A DNA stretch of 64,000 nt from Clostridium sp. (lineage in GTDB: Bacteria; Bacillota; Clostridia; Lachnospirales; Lachnospiraceae): positions 86,212 to 150,211 of the forward strand of contig JAISOV010000046.1 of the NCBI GenBank assembly GCA_031275405.1, read 5' to 3'. The notes below the pieces were generated by a model, which worked only from the letters and a program-made list of their open reading frames with translations, had not been told where the DNA came from and ran no database searches. Shown here in pieces: positions 51,750 through 60,616 of this stretch; position 1 is the stretch's first letter; each line of letters begins with the position of its first letter. Position numbers and translations under genes: made by a program.

Positions 51750-51803
51750 TGGTTTCCCTCCATTTGTCGCGTTTTCATCTATTTTTTTCAAAAATTTTAC
51801 AAC

Positions 51804-52148
51804 CTAGTCGTCCATGACCTCTACGATCTTATCCAGCCCCGAAATGCAGAGGATCCGTCTCACCTGCCTGTCGGCGTGGATGGCGAACACCTTGCCGCCG
51901 AAGCAGGAGATTTTCTTATATCTGCCCATGATGATCCCCACACCGGAAGAATCCATGAAGCGGGTATCCTCGAAATCAAAAACCACATGGCTCACGTTCT
52001 TTTTCAGGATATACCAGTCCGCCTTGTGGCTGATGTAAGCCGACCTATGGTGATCCACTTCCTCCGGAAGCCTGACCATCAGACAGTTGTCGATCACCTG
52101 GAAATTTTCCGAAAAACTCTTTTCTTCCACGGAAGCCTCTCTGCCCAT
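51804..52148 (-). CDS. spoIIAA: Anti-sigma-F factor antagonist SpoIIAA
   Basis: A 114-residue STAS-domain protein: LMVRLPEEVDHHRSAYIS, VVFDFEDTRFMDSSGVGIIM (the DSSG loop that holds the phosphorylated serine) and GRYKKISCFGGKVFAIHAD. When dephosphorylated it releases sigma-F from SpoIIAB in the forespore. First gene of the spoIIA operon; an AAGGATAAGGG site precedes the ATG. I could not place a sigma-H promoter in the 217 bp upstream. Confidence 0.95.
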   Translation of the reverse strand: MGREASVEEKSFSENFQVIDNCLMVRLPEEVDHHRSAYISHKADWYILKKNVSHVVFDFEDTRFMDSSGVGIIMGRYKKISCFGGKVFAIHADRQVRRILCISGLDKIVEVMDD

Positions 52149-52365
52149 ATTACCCTTATCCTTTCATTTTTTGATCTCCGTCTGCCCGCCTTGGCGAACA
52201 ACGGATCTGACGCGTAAACCATACGCTTCCAGATATGCCGCCGCAAACGGCACGGTACGAGGCGGCTGCCACGGTTTTTCCACATTTCCCACGCCTGTCA
52301 CGAGGGTGCGGACGGAAGCGGTATGTCATCCGAAACACACGGCTTCGCCTCATCTTCCGCACCCG

Positions 52366-53766
52366 TCATGAGTCCGTAAGATCGGCCACGTACTGTTTTG
52401 ACCGGGCGGCGCGTTCCGTGCCCGGCAGCAGCTCTATCACCCTCTGGTAAGCGGCGACGGCTTTTTCCTTGTCTTCGTTCTTCCGGTAAGAATGCGCCAG
52501 ATGATAATAGGCGTTTCCATTGGTATCGTCATAATAGACCGCTTTTTCCAGGATCTCTATCGCTTCCGCAAAACGGTCGTCGTTCAGGGCGTCTTCCCCT
52601 TCCGCCCCATAGATCCTGGATATTTCCGGCCCGATGCCGGCGACCAGAAGGTCATACAGCTTTCGGAAAGCTTCCGATGCTTCCTCCAGGTTGACCGCCT
52701 TCTTGACATTCTCCAGGCCCTCGGCTGTCTGCCGTACATCCTGCGTCTCCAGATAGCCCGCCGCGACGCCCATCAGAAGGTCAAGGTTACGCAAGGTTCC
52801 GTCCGTACCCACATAGCCTTGCAGATCTTCATGCAGACCCGCGTTCTCCTCCTGTATGGTCTTGATCTGTGTTTCCAGCTGTGTAATCTGGGCAGTCTTG
52901 GCATCCATCTGGTTGCCTAGATCCACCACTTTCCCCTGCGCTTCGTTGCGTACCTTGGAAACCGCCGCCGGAACTACCAGGAAATACATGGCGGCCAGCC
53001 CGATGATCAGCCCGATTCCAATATTCAGGACCGCCGCTCCGCCGCTTCGCTTGGGTTCTTTGACATTCATCGGCTGTATGATCAGTTCATTGTCGGAACG
53101 GTAACGGATTACTTCTTTGGATTTCGGCTTTGCCGCCCCGTCTTCCCCGTCTGAAAGCGCTCCGTCCACTTCTTTGCGGTAGCGCAGACCCAGGGTATTG
53201 TTCCGGTCGATGTTCAGGCACTTTGTCAGCTCGCGGCCTGCCTTCTCCCACTGCTCCCCGTCAAGATACAGCAGCGCCAGAAGCTGGTGTGCGCGGATGA
53301 AATTCGGGTTCAGGGACAGGACTTTTTTCAGCTGGATGACCGCCAGATCCTTGCTGTCCTGCCGGCAGTACGTAAGCGCCTGATTGTATTTTTTGATGGT
53401 CTGATTCATGGCCTCCAGTCTGGAAGAGTTTTCCTGTATCATGGCAATGTAAACGTCCGCGATGTTTTTATGGGAATGCAGATTCTTGCTGATCACCCAT
53501 TCGCTCAGCGCCGCCACCACTTCGCCCATTTCAAAGTAGATCAGCCCCAGAAGGTTCCGGGCTTTAATGTGGTTTTTATTGAGCCTCAGGCACTGCCGCA
53601 GACTGATGACCGCCCCGGTCAAATCCCGAACCCCGGCTTTCTCCAGTCCTTCATTATACAGACGGTTGGATGCGAACATGATTTTTTTATAAAGGGACAC
53701 TTCGGTCCCACAGGCGGTACAGAAATCATATTCCGATAAATGGCAGCCACAGTGATAACAAAACAT
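52366..53766 (-). CDS. Zinc-ribbon, TPR-repeat membrane protein
   Basis: A 466-residue protein. The N-terminus is a zinc ribbon (MFCYHCGCHLSEYDFCTACG). TPR-like helices follow (AVISLRQCLRLNKNHIKARN, QLLALLYLDGEQWEKAGREL). One transmembrane helix lies near residue 250 (AAVLNIGIGLIIGLAAMYFL), then a coiled coil (AKTAQITQLETQIKTIQEEN) and C-terminal TPRs (NAYYHLAHSYRKNEDKEKAV). Likely a scaffold with the zinc ribbon inside the cell. Function unknown; it sits between the spoIIA operon and valS. Its ribosome site lies in a hairpin-bearing direct repeat. Confidence 0.8.
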   Translation of the reverse strand: MFCYHCGCHLSEYDFCTACGTEVSLYKKIMFASNRLYNEGLEKAGVRDLTGAVISLRQCLRLNKNHIKARNLLGLIYFEMGEVVAALSEWVISKNLHSHKNIADVYIAMIQENSSRLEAMNQTIKKYNQALTYCRQDSKDLAVIQLKKVLSLNPNFIRAHQLLALLYLDGEQWEKAGRELTKCLNIDRNNTLGLRYRKEVDGALSDGEDGAAKPKSKEVIRYRSDNELIIQPMNVKEPKRSGGAAVLNIGIGLIIGLAAMYFLVVPAAVSKVRNEAQGKVVDLGNQMDAKTAQITQLETQIKTIQEENAGLHEDLQGYVGTDGTLRNLDLLMGVAAGYLETQDVRQTAEGLENVKKAVNLEEASEAFRKLYDLLVAGIGPEISRIYGAEGEDALNDDRFAEAIEILEKAVYYDDTNGNAYYHLAHSYRKNEDKEKAVAAYQRVIELLPGTERAARSKQYVADLTDS

Positions 53767-53776
53767 GCGTACACCC

Positions 53777-53933
53777 CTTGTCCGCCTTAGCGGACATGCA
53801 TTCTATCATTTCCTAATTAAAAGCGCCCTTCTTCCAAACCTGAAAAACGCTTTTCTTTCAAAACCTACATCCTTCGTCCGCCTTGGCGGACATATATTCC
53901 ATCATTTCCCATCAAAAAGCATCCTTCCAACCT
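53777..53933. repeat. Imperfect 60-66-bp direct repeat, each copy with a GTCCGCC/GGCGGAC hairpin
   Basis: Copies at about 53777-53842 and 53871-53933 share the hairpin, an ATTCYATCATTTCC block and a C(A)AACCTG end. Hairpins: 53780-53795 and 53876-53891. On the minus strand copy 1 ends in AAGGGG just before the TPR gene start. Confidence 0.7.
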
Positions 53934-53935
53934 GT

Positions 53936-54106
53936 CTACTCCTTGCTTTCTTTGGATGGCTGCAGATTCGTTTCCTCAGACTCCTTGACGATTTTGACCA
54001 GCAGATCCGCTATATCCGTCATATCCTGATTATAAATCGCTTCCTCCGCTTCCCCCACCTCCAGGCTAGGGCGAAATTTCTTCAGTTCTTCTTCAAAATT
54101 TATCAT
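53936..54106 (-). CDS. Small conserved-looking acidic protein, 56 residues
   Basis: Minus-strand frame from ATG 54106 to TAG 53936-53938, preceded by AAAGGAG with seven bases spacing. The product, MINFEEELKKFRPSLEVGEA then EEAIYNQDMTDIADLLVKIV and a polar tail, is acidic and predicted helical. It looks like a real small gene because of the good ribosome site and clean end at the direct repeat. No function can be assigned. It lies between valS and the TPR gene on the same strand. Confidence 0.65.
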   Translation of the reverse strand: MINFEEELKKFRPSLEVGEAEEAIYNQDMTDIADLLVKIVKESEETNLQPSKESKE

Positions 54107-54256
54107 GCAGATACTCCTTTATAGGCACGGACGCCCCTACTAGGCAGCAGCTCCTGTATTACCCCGGTAAATACAGGCTCTTTCCTGGAAACGTGAATTC
54201 GCTATCTCCATAATAACGGCATTGAAAACAAAAATCAATGCTTTTATTCCTAAAAT

Positions 54257-57079
54257 TTAAAAAGATACGGTCTTTTTTTCGGCACCGGGAACATCGGTAT
54301 GCTCAAGCTGTCCTAACCTAAGCTTCACCTGTTCCATCATCTGCGCGTAATTCCCGCGTTTCTCCCGCTCCTGCGCCAGTTTGGCTTCCGGAGCCTTCGA
54401 TACGAAGTTTTCATTGGAAAGCAGGGCATTGACCCGGGCAAGCTCTCCCTCCAGACGCTTTTCCTCTTTCCGCAGCCGCCCGATCTCCCGCGGCACGTCC
54501 ACCAGCTCCGCGAAGGGAATGCAGAGCGTCGCGCCGGGGATCACCACGGATACGGCGTCTTGGGCAATTTCCGCCTTATCCTCACGCACGAACACTTCAT
54601 CGGCATAGGCCAGACGGGCAAAAAACAGCCGTCCCTCCGTAAAGATGTTCCGGATTTCCTCTTCCCGGCTGACCACGAACACAGTTGCCTTGCGGCTAGG
54701 CGCCACGTTCCTCTGCGTGCGGACACTGCGGATCCCCCGCACCGCTTCCTTGATGGTCTCAATCGCCTTTTCCTCCCTGGGGAAGCTGCGCTCCCGCGCA
54801 TAGAGGGGCCAGCTGCCGACCATGACGGAGGGTTCACAGCCGCCCTGCAAAGTACGGCTCTGCAAGGCAGAGAAAATTTCTTCCGTCAGGAACGGCATAT
54901 AGGGGTGCAGAAGCTTCAGCACGTCTTTTAAGACCGTTTCCAGCGTCCACAAGGCGCTTCTGCGGCTAGCGGCGGCTTCTGCGGTCTGCCCGGACGTATA
55001 AAGGCGCGGCTTCACCATTTCGATATACCAGTCGCAGAACTCGTCCCAAAGGAAATCATACACTTTGGAAGCCGCCATTCCCAGTTCAAAGCCCTCCAGG
55101 TTGTCCGTTGCTTCTTTTATCAGGGTATTGAGCTTAGAAAGAATCCACTTGTCCACCGGCTCCAGGCGTACAGGCTCGTCTTCTGCCCCTCCGCGCGGAG
55201 CGGCTTCCCTTCCCCCTAGATTCATCAGGATAAATCTGGAAGCATTCCAGACTTTATTGGCAAAATTGCGGCTTTTATCCATCCTTTCATACGAAAAACG
55301 CATATCATTTCCCGGAGCGTTTCCGGTAATCAGGGTCAGCCGGAGCGCATCCGCGCCGTATCTCTCGATCACTTCCAGAGGGTCGATCCCGTTCCCTAGG
55401 GATTTGGACATCTTCCGCCCCTGCTCGTCCCGCACCAGCCCATGGAGCAAGACCGTGTGAAACGGCTTCTGTCCCAGCTGCTCATAACTGGAGAAAATCA
55501 TCCGGATGACCCAGAAGAAAATGATGTCATAGCCTGTCACCAGGACATCCGTAGGATAAAAGTAGCTCAGATCCTGGGTCTGCTTAGGCCATCCGAGTGT
55601 TTCAAAGGGCCAGAGCGCGGAGGAAAACCAGGTGTCCAAGGTGTCCGGATCCTGCGTGAGATGGGTGCCGCCGCATTGAGGGCAGACTTGCGGCCTTTCC
55701 TTTTCCACGGCCAGCGTATGGCACTCGTCACAGGTGTAGGCCGGAATCCGGTGTCCCCACCAAAGCTGCCTGCTCACGCACCAGTCACGGATATTGTCTG
55801 TCCAGTGGAAATACAGCTTTTCCATGCGTTTCGGCACCAGGCGGATCTCTCCGTCCTGCACCGCTCTGACTGCGGGCCGGATCAGCTCCTGCATGTTCAC
55901 GAACCACTGTTCTTTCACCAGCGGCTCGACGACCGTCTGACAGCGGTCGTGGGTTCCGACGTTGTGTACATGGGCTTCGGTCTTCACCAACAGGCCGGAG
56001 CGCTCCAGTTCCTCCACAATGGCTTTCCGCGCCTGATAACGCCCCATCCCCTGGAATTTCCCGCCGTTTTCGTTGATCACGGCATGGTCGTCCAGAATGT
56101 TGACGAGCGGCAGGTCATGGCGTTTCCCCACCTCATAGTCGTTCGGGTCATGGGCAGGCGTGATTTTCACCACCCCGGTTCCGAACTCTCTGTCCACATA
56201 GTCGTCCGCGACAATCGGAATCTCGCGGTTCACAAAAGGCAGAAGGACCTTGCGCCCGACCAGGCGCCGGTACCGCTCGTCCTGCGGATGAACCGCCACA
56301 GCCGTATCGCCGAGCATGGTTTCCGGCCTGGTGGTGGCAAAGGTGACAAACTCCGTGGTACTAGCTGTCCCGCCTTGCGTGACCAACGGATACCGGATAT
56401 GCCAGAAATGCCCCGCCTGTTCCCGGTACTCCACTTCCGCGTCGGAAATGGAGGTGCCGCAGACCGGACACCAGTTGATCATGCGCTTCCCTTTGTAAAG
56501 ATAGCCTTTCCGGTACAGCCTTAGGAACACTTCCGTCACCGCTTCGTTACAGCCTGCGTCCATGGTGAAACGGAGCCGCTCCCAGTCGCAGGAACTGCCT
56601 AGTTTTTTCAGCTGGGAGACAATGTGTCCGCCATACTCTTCTTTCCATTCCCAGGCTCTTTCCAGGAATTTCTCCCGTCCCAGATCCTGCTTGTCGATTC
56701 CCTCTTCTTTCAGTTTCTCGATGATCCTGACCTCGGTGGCAATGCTGGCATGATCCGTTCCCGGCTGCCACAGGGTGTTGCAGCCCTGCATTCTCTTGAA
56801 GCGGATCAGAATGTCCTGCATGGTGTTGTCCAGCGCGTGACCCATGTGAAGCCGCCCGGTGATATTGGGAGGCGGACTCACGATGGTAAAAGGCTTCCGA
56901 GACGGATCCGCCTCAGCATGGAAATACCCCTTGGACAGCCAGTAGGCATACCATTTATCCTCGATCCCCTTAGGGTCGTAGGTCTTTGGCAGGGCGCCTT
57001 CGGCAGAGGCCTCCGGCTTGCCGAAGGCGAATGTTTCCTCCTGAGCCGCCGGCTTCTCCGCGATATTCTTTTCTTCCAT
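54257..57079 (-). CDS. valS: Valyl-tRNA synthetase
   Basis: The protein (about 940 residues) is a class I synthetase: HIGH motif in PPNITGRLHMGHALDNTMQD, zinc knuckles (NWCPVCGTSISDAE and CDECH...CPQCGG), the editing domain, KMSKSLGNGIDPL, a helical anticodon-binding domain and a C-terminal coiled-coil arm (PREIGRLRKEEKRLEGELAR). It charges tRNA-Val and edits threonine. Residues 1-30 are a nonconserved polar extension (EEKNIAEKPAAQEETFAFGK). Start 57079 follows GGAGG by five bases; 57091 is also possible. No T-box was found. Confidence 0.96.
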   Translation of the reverse strand: MEEKNIAEKPAAQEETFAFGKPEASAEGALPKTYDPKGIEDKWYAYWLSKGYFHAEADPSRKPFTIVSPPPNITGRLHMGHALDNTMQDILIRFKRMQGCNTLWQPGTDHASIATEVRIIEKLKEEGIDKQDLGREKFLERAWEWKEEYGGHIVSQLKKLGSSCDWERLRFTMDAGCNEAVTEVFLRLYRKGYLYKGKRMINWCPVCGTSISDAEVEYREQAGHFWHIRYPLVTQGGTASTTEFVTFATTRPETMLGDTAVAVHPQDERYRRLVGRKVLLPFVNREIPIVADDYVDREFGTGVVKITPAHDPNDYEVGKRHDLPLVNILDDHAVINENGGKFQGMGRYQARKAIVEELERSGLLVKTEAHVHNVGTHDRCQTVVEPLVKEQWFVNMQELIRPAVRAVQDGEIRLVPKRMEKLYFHWTDNIRDWCVSRQLWWGHRIPAYTCDECHTLAVEKERPQVCPQCGGTHLTQDPDTLDTWFSSALWPFETLGWPKQTQDLSYFYPTDVLVTGYDIIFFWVIRMIFSSYEQLGQKPFHTVLLHGLVRDEQGRKMSKSLGNGIDPLEVIERYGADALRLTLITGNAPGNDMRFSYERMDKSRNFANKVWNASRFILMNLGGREAAPRGGAEDEPVRLEPVDKWILSKLNTLIKEATDNLEGFELGMAASKVYDFLWDEFCDWYIEMVKPRLYTSGQTAEAAASRRSALWTLETVLKDVLKLLHPYMPFLTEEIFSALQSRTLQGGCEPSVMVGSWPLYARERSFPREEKAIETIKEAVRGIRSVRTQRNVAPSRKATVFVVSREEEIRNIFTEGRLFFARLAYADEVFVREDKAEIAQDAVSVVIPGATLCIPFAELVDVPREIGRLRKEEKRLEGELARVNALLSNENFVSKAPEAKLAQEREKRGNYAQMMEQVKLRLGQLEHTDVPGAEKKTVSF

Positions 57080-57211
57080 AGTTTCCTCCATTTTTTCCTT
57101 CCTATTCGCAGCTTATCTGGGATCCGGCGTTTGGTTGCCCCGCAACCGTTTTGGCCGCTCCGCGGCACAAAGTGTACTTCGCACACTTGGCTTGCTGCTT
57201 ACGCGTATGAT

Positions 57212-57236
57212 GCCATGACTGCTCCGCAGTCATGGC
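57212..57236. other. Perfect 11-bp stem-loop in the valS leader
   Basis: GCCATGACTGC, TCC loop, GCAGTCATGGC. It is the strongest of several short hairpins with TTCG or TCC loops in the 200-bp leader (others near 57150, 57172-57190 and 57246-57255). Confidence 0.7.
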
Positions 57237-57275
57237 AAGGGCATGGCCATTCGGCCTATCTCCTATCCTGCGGAT

Positions 57276-57305
57276 ATGATACCATAAACCCGCAAAGTTT
57301 TGCAA
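57276..57305 (-). promoter_or_regulatory. Probable promoter of valS
   Basis: Minus strand TTGCAA (57300-57305), 18-bp spacer, TATCAT (57276-57281). The leader would be about 190 bases and hairpin-rich. Confidence 0.5.
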
Positions 57306-57339
57306 CGAAAATCTGGCAGCGGCAGGATCTCGAACAAGG

Positions 57340-58608
57340 CTACAGCAGAAAAGCTTTGAACATTTTCATCAGATAGTCCTTATAGACAGCTTTCTCAATG
57401 TCCGCACAGTACAGGATCGGCACGGATCCGATCTGTGTGCCGCCCAGGCGATAGACGGCCTTTCCGGCTTCTTCCCCCTGTCTGACTGGGGCAAGGACTG
57501 TTTCCGGCAGTTCGATCACCTCTTCCACCTGATCCAGAGAAATCCCGGAAGTATCCAGATAACGGAACTCCCCTTGGAACCGGAGCGAAACTGTTTCTTC
57601 CACGCCGCCTTTGACCGGAAGTTCCGGAAGCGCTTCCGTGTTTTCATCTATGTAAAGATCGCTGACGCTGAATCCATAGTTCAGCATAGCGGCGGCATCC
57701 TTGAACCGCCCTTCACTGCTCGGCGCTGCCATGACCACCGCGATCAGGTCGATGTCGTTTTTACGCGCCGTGGCGGACAGGCAGTACAGAGCCTTGCTGG
57801 TGGAGCCGGTTTTCAACCCGGTCGCCCATTGATAACGCTTCAAAAGCTTATTAGTGCTGGACAGGGTAAAGAGGCTGCTTCCCTTTGGAGTCACATGGGT
57901 GATGTCTTCCATCCATATCTTGGTATACTCATATACTTCCGGGTACAGGGTGATCAGCTCCCTGGACATCAGCGCCACATCTTTGGCCGTGGTATAATGG
58001 CCGTCGGAATCAGTCAGCCCGCAGCAGTCCTCGAAATGGGTGTCCGTCATTCCTAACGAGGCCGCCTTTTCGTTCATCATCTGCACAAAGGCTTCCTCGC
58101 TTCCGGCGATATGTTCCGCCACCGCCACGCTGGCATCGTTTCCGGAAGCTACGACGACGCATTTCAGCATGGTTTCCAGATCCTGCGTTTCCCCCTCCGC
58201 CAGAAACACCTGGGAGCCGCCCATGGAACTGGCGTACTGGCTGACCACCACGATGTCGTCCAATTTGATTTTTCCGGCTCCTAACTGCTCAAACGCCAGC
58301 AACAGCGTCATGATCTTGGTAATACTGGCCGGACTCCTGTGCTGATCGGCATTCAGCTCATAGATAATCTGCCCAGTGGAAGCCTCTATTAAAATAGCGG
58401 AAGGCGCTGAAATCGCCAGGTCTGCCCTTGCGTCCATAGCCGGAACCATGCACAGCACGGCACACAGACAGGCAAACAGCCGCCTTTTCCACAGAAAGCC
58501 TCCGTTCTGTGTGAAGTCCCCTCTTTTCCTGGAATACTCTCTTTTCCCAAAATGCCCTTTTTGTTCCAAAAGCTTTCTTTTCCCGGAACACTTCTCGTTT
58601 CTATCCAT
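57340..58608 (-). CDS. dacF: D-alanyl-D-alanine carboxypeptidase, DacF/DacA type
   Basis: The protein (about 422 residues) is a penicillin-binding protein: SxxK in SPASITKIM (S near 95), SGN in VVVASGNDAS and KTG in ATGLKTGSTSK, followed by a C-terminal beta domain and an amphipathic end. A signal segment (RRLFACLCAVLCMVPAMDARA) covers about 42-63. The first 40 residues are a basic extension built from six degenerate 18-bp units. It trims peptidoglycan stem peptides. The dacF name fits its nearness to the spoIIA operon, but dacA or dacB paralogues cannot be excluded. The ribosome site is a distant AAGGAG; TTG 58611 is an alternative. Confidence 0.85.
   Translation of the reverse strand: MDRNEKCSGKRKLLEQKGHFGKREYSRKRGDFTQNGGFLWKRRLFACLCAVLCMVPAMDARADLAISAPSAILIEASTGQIIYELNADQHRSPASITKIMTLLLAFEQLGAGKIKLDDIVVVSQYASSMGGSQVFLAEGETQDLETMLKCVVVASGNDASVAVAEHIAGSEEAFVQMMNEKAASLGMTDTHFEDCCGLTDSDGHYTTAKDVALMSRELITLYPEVYEYTKIWMEDITHVTPKGSSLFTLSSTNKLLKRYQWATGLKTGSTSKALYCLSATARKNDIDLIAVVMAAPSSEGRFKDAAAMLNYGFSVSDLYIDENTEALPELPVKGGVEETVSLRFQGEFRYLDTSGISLDQVEEVIELPETVLAPVRQGEEAGKAVYRLGGTQIGSVPILYCADIEKAVYKDYLMKMFKAFLL
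58481..58588. repeat. Six degenerate 18-bp units in the 5' end of the dacF-type gene
   Basis: Read one base out of frame with the gene, the units spell FREKKA FGTKRA FWEKRV and three more decayed copies; in the gene frame they give SGKRKL LEQKGH FGKREY and so on. They account for the nonconserved N-terminal extension. Confidence 0.7.
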
Positions 58609-58713
58609 CAAAAAACGCCACGCTCCTTATCCTTTATTTACAAAGCCGGGAATGCCTTCCTCTGCGGAAAACTTCCCTTTTTCTAATTAAAGAATATGGA
58701 ACTGCGGCGTCTA

Positions 58714-58733
58714 ATATGACCGGATATGACCAG
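58714..58733. repeat. Tandem 10-bp direct repeat upstream of dacF
   Basis: ATATGACCGG followed directly by ATATGACCAG, a one-turn spacing, about 110 bp upstream of the dacF-type gene. The rest of the 306-bp gap shows no gene and no promoter I can place. Confidence 0.5.
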
Positions 58734-58914
58734 AAATCGAGACTTCTTCTGCTTTTTAGGAAGTGTCACGGAATCATTTTGTGCAGGCAAGCGAACGGTT
58801 TGCGTCAAGACAAGGAGCAAAAAACGCGCATGACGGGGGCTGTGTAAATTTTTTTGCGACCAAGCATTGGCGAAAACAAGCCGCTAAGAGGTACGTTTCT
58901 TCCATAATGGTTCC

Positions 58915-59508
58915 TTAGTACCATCTTGCCTTAAAAAGATGGCACTGCTCTATCAGCCAGGCTCTTTTTTCTTTGATGTCCACTTTCAGCGCGTGAAGCA
59001 GCTGGACGCTGAAATCAATGGCCACGACGGCCAGGATCACGACGATCATACGACTTCCCACGGTATACGGAACTCCGTCGATCAGCTCGTAAATTCTTTG
59101 ATGGAGGAACGTCACCACGATCAGCGCATAAAAGCCCCAGGCGACTGTGCTTTCCAGGCAGATGATCCCCCGGAAATTAAAGGGCTTGTTGTGGTAGTCC
59201 CACCACAGTTCCCCAAAGATATGGATCATCAGCTTCCCCACCAGATACTCAAAAACAGTCGCCAAAAAAGCCCCCGTCACGTACAGTTTCATGTACTGCC
59301 CACCCAGGGGGGATAGAACCAGATACCCTGCTACCGCGCCGAAGCCGTAAATCGGACAGAAAGGGCTTTTGGTAAACCCTCTGTTCGTCAGCTCCTTGTT
59401 GCAGAAGGACATGTAGACGGATTCGACCAGCCAGCCAAGCATACTATACACGATAAACGCAGCAATCAGATGATACAGATCGGTTCCAAACAGTTCCATT
59501 GTCCACAT
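58915..59508 (-). CDS. CmpB-like membrane protein, 'putative ABC transporter permease' family
   Basis: The protein (about 197 residues) has four or five transmembrane segments (YHLIAAFIVYSMLGWLVESV, YGFGAVAGYLVLSP, CLESTVAWGFYALIVVTFLH, MIVVILAVVAIDFSVQLLHA) and the family motif NRGFTKSPFCPIYGFGA with LWWDYHNKPFNFRGIICLES. The family (PF06541-type) is common in Clostridia; the ABC label is historical and the function is unknown. AGGAG nine bases before the ATG at 59508 sets the start; an upstream GTG overlaps the ribosome site. Confidence 0.88.
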   Translation of the reverse strand: MWTMELFGTDLYHLIAAFIVYSMLGWLVESVYMSFCNKELTNRGFTKSPFCPIYGFGAVAGYLVLSPLGGQYMKLYVTGAFLATVFEYLVGKLMIHIFGELWWDYHNKPFNFRGIICLESTVAWGFYALIVVTFLHQRIYELIDGVPYTVGSRMIVVILAVVAIDFSVQLLHALKVDIKEKRAWLIEQCHLFKARWY

Positions 59509-59586
59509 AGCTTTCACCTCCTACCTCCTGTACTTTCGTGAGACTCTGCATCTTGGCGGGGCATCTTGCGCTTCCCACAGAAAACA

Positions 59587-59618
59587 AAAAGTTCCCAGTC
59601 TGCCGACCGAGAACTTTT
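59587..59618 (-). terminator. Terminator of rpsU
   Basis: Minus strand AAAAGTTC...GAACTTTT stem (about 12 bp with two mismatches) followed by TTTGTTTT, directly after the rpsU stop. Confidence 0.8.
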
Positions 59619-59623
59619 GCACA

Positions 59624-59800
59624 CTAGTTATATTTGCGTTTTCTTGCCGCTTCAGACTTCTTTTTACGCTTCACGCTTGGCTTCTCGTAATGTTCTCTCT
59701 TACGGATCTCCTGTTGAATGCCTGCTTTTGCGCAGCTTCTCTTAAAGCGGCGTAACGCGCTGTCTAAAGTTTCATTTTCTTTTACAATGACATTTGACAT
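59624..59800 (-). CDS. rpsU: 30S ribosomal protein S21
   Basis: A 58-residue basic protein: [20 protein letters not shown], then [20 protein letters not shown] and [18 protein letters not shown], the full S21 pattern and length. It helps mRNA binding on the small subunit. It is too short for many gene callers but unmistakable. It has its own strong promoter and terminator, so it is monocistronic. GGGAGG lies about 15 bases before the ATG, further than usual. Confidence 0.97.
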   Translation of the reverse strand: MSNVIVKENETLDSALRRFKRSCAKAGIQQEIRKREHYEKPSVKRKKKSEAARKRKYN

Positions 59801-59896
59801 ATTCTAACACCCTGACCTCCCTTCAGCCCCTTCCTAGCAACATGGCTGATCGGGTTATTATGTAGCGGCAGGCTCATTGCCTACATACACAGCTAT

Positions 59897-59924
59897 ATTA
59901 TACCACAAAATTTTTCCCTGTCAA
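59897..59924 (-). promoter_or_regulatory. Strong promoter of rpsU
   Basis: Minus strand TTGACA (59919-59924), 16-bp spacer, TATAAT (59897-59902): both boxes are perfect. The leader of about 90 bases contains a TATGTAG...CTACATA stem. Confidence 0.85.
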
Positions 59925-59932
59925 CTGTTTTT

Positions 59933-60418
59933 TTATTTTTTCGTGACTGTTTTTTCTGCTTTCCTTTTCCCGGTTATCCGCCCTGCCTCTATGGCAATGA
60001 CACAGGTCCGCTCCACCGCCGGATCCGGAATATGATCGGCATTTTTATCCGGCGTGTATTTGGCGGCAAACTCACGCAGCACGGCGCGTTTGAGCGGCAG
60101 CTCCTCAACAACATCCGCAGTGCCCGTAATCACCACGCTCTCGTAATTCGTCGCTGTACGGCACGGCTCGTCGCCCCCTGGCAGCCGCAGTCCGAACATT
60201 TCCCATGCCGTAAAGCAGACCCTGCCGTCATGGCAGAGATTTTCAAACTTTTGCCCGTGATACCCGCTGTGAAGGTAGACCCTGTTATCCATGGAAACAA
60301 AATGTACAGGCACGGCATACGGCGAGCCGTCCGCGTTTACGCTTGCAAGCGTTCCGACCGGCAGACGGTTCAGCAGAGTATGGATTTGTTCCATATCCAT
60401 TGCGGATTTGGGATTCAT
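59933..60418 (-). CDS. Pyridoxamine 5'-phosphate oxidase family (NimA-like) flavoprotein
   Basis: A 161-residue split-barrel protein: IHTLLNRLPVGTLASVNADG, SPYAVPVHFVSMDNRVYLHS, and GYHGQKFENLCHDGRVCFTA, then ESVVITGTADVVEELPLKRA. Such proteins bind FMN or heme; NimA-like members can reduce nitroimidazoles, but the family is broad. The start at 60418 lies seven bases after GGAGG; the frame continues upstream without a site. Confidence 0.85.
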   Translation of the reverse strand: MNPKSAMDMEQIHTLLNRLPVGTLASVNADGSPYAVPVHFVSMDNRVYLHSGYHGQKFENLCHDGRVCFTAWEMFGLRLPGGDEPCRTATNYESVVITGTADVVEELPLKRAVLREFAAKYTPDKNADHIPDPAVERTCVIAIEAGRITGKRKAEKTVTKK

Positions 60419-60616
60419 AACGTAACCTCCGTAATTTCTATATTTTCTCTCAATCCAGGCTCCGCGCAGCGGCACGGGCTGTTCCGTAAAACATTTTTTC
60501 GCATTCCGATAGGCTACATGCTCATGAACGCAGGCTGTTTCGCAACCGGAAAGCAGCCCCCTATACTCCCCCGCCTAGTCCTCCGCGTACCGGAAGCGGG
60601 GAATGCTGACCCGCGT

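Noticed and set aside
57102..57305. 67-codon minus frame in the valS leader
   Set aside because: It is explained by the run of hairpins and overlaps the predicted valS promoter; no ribosome site.
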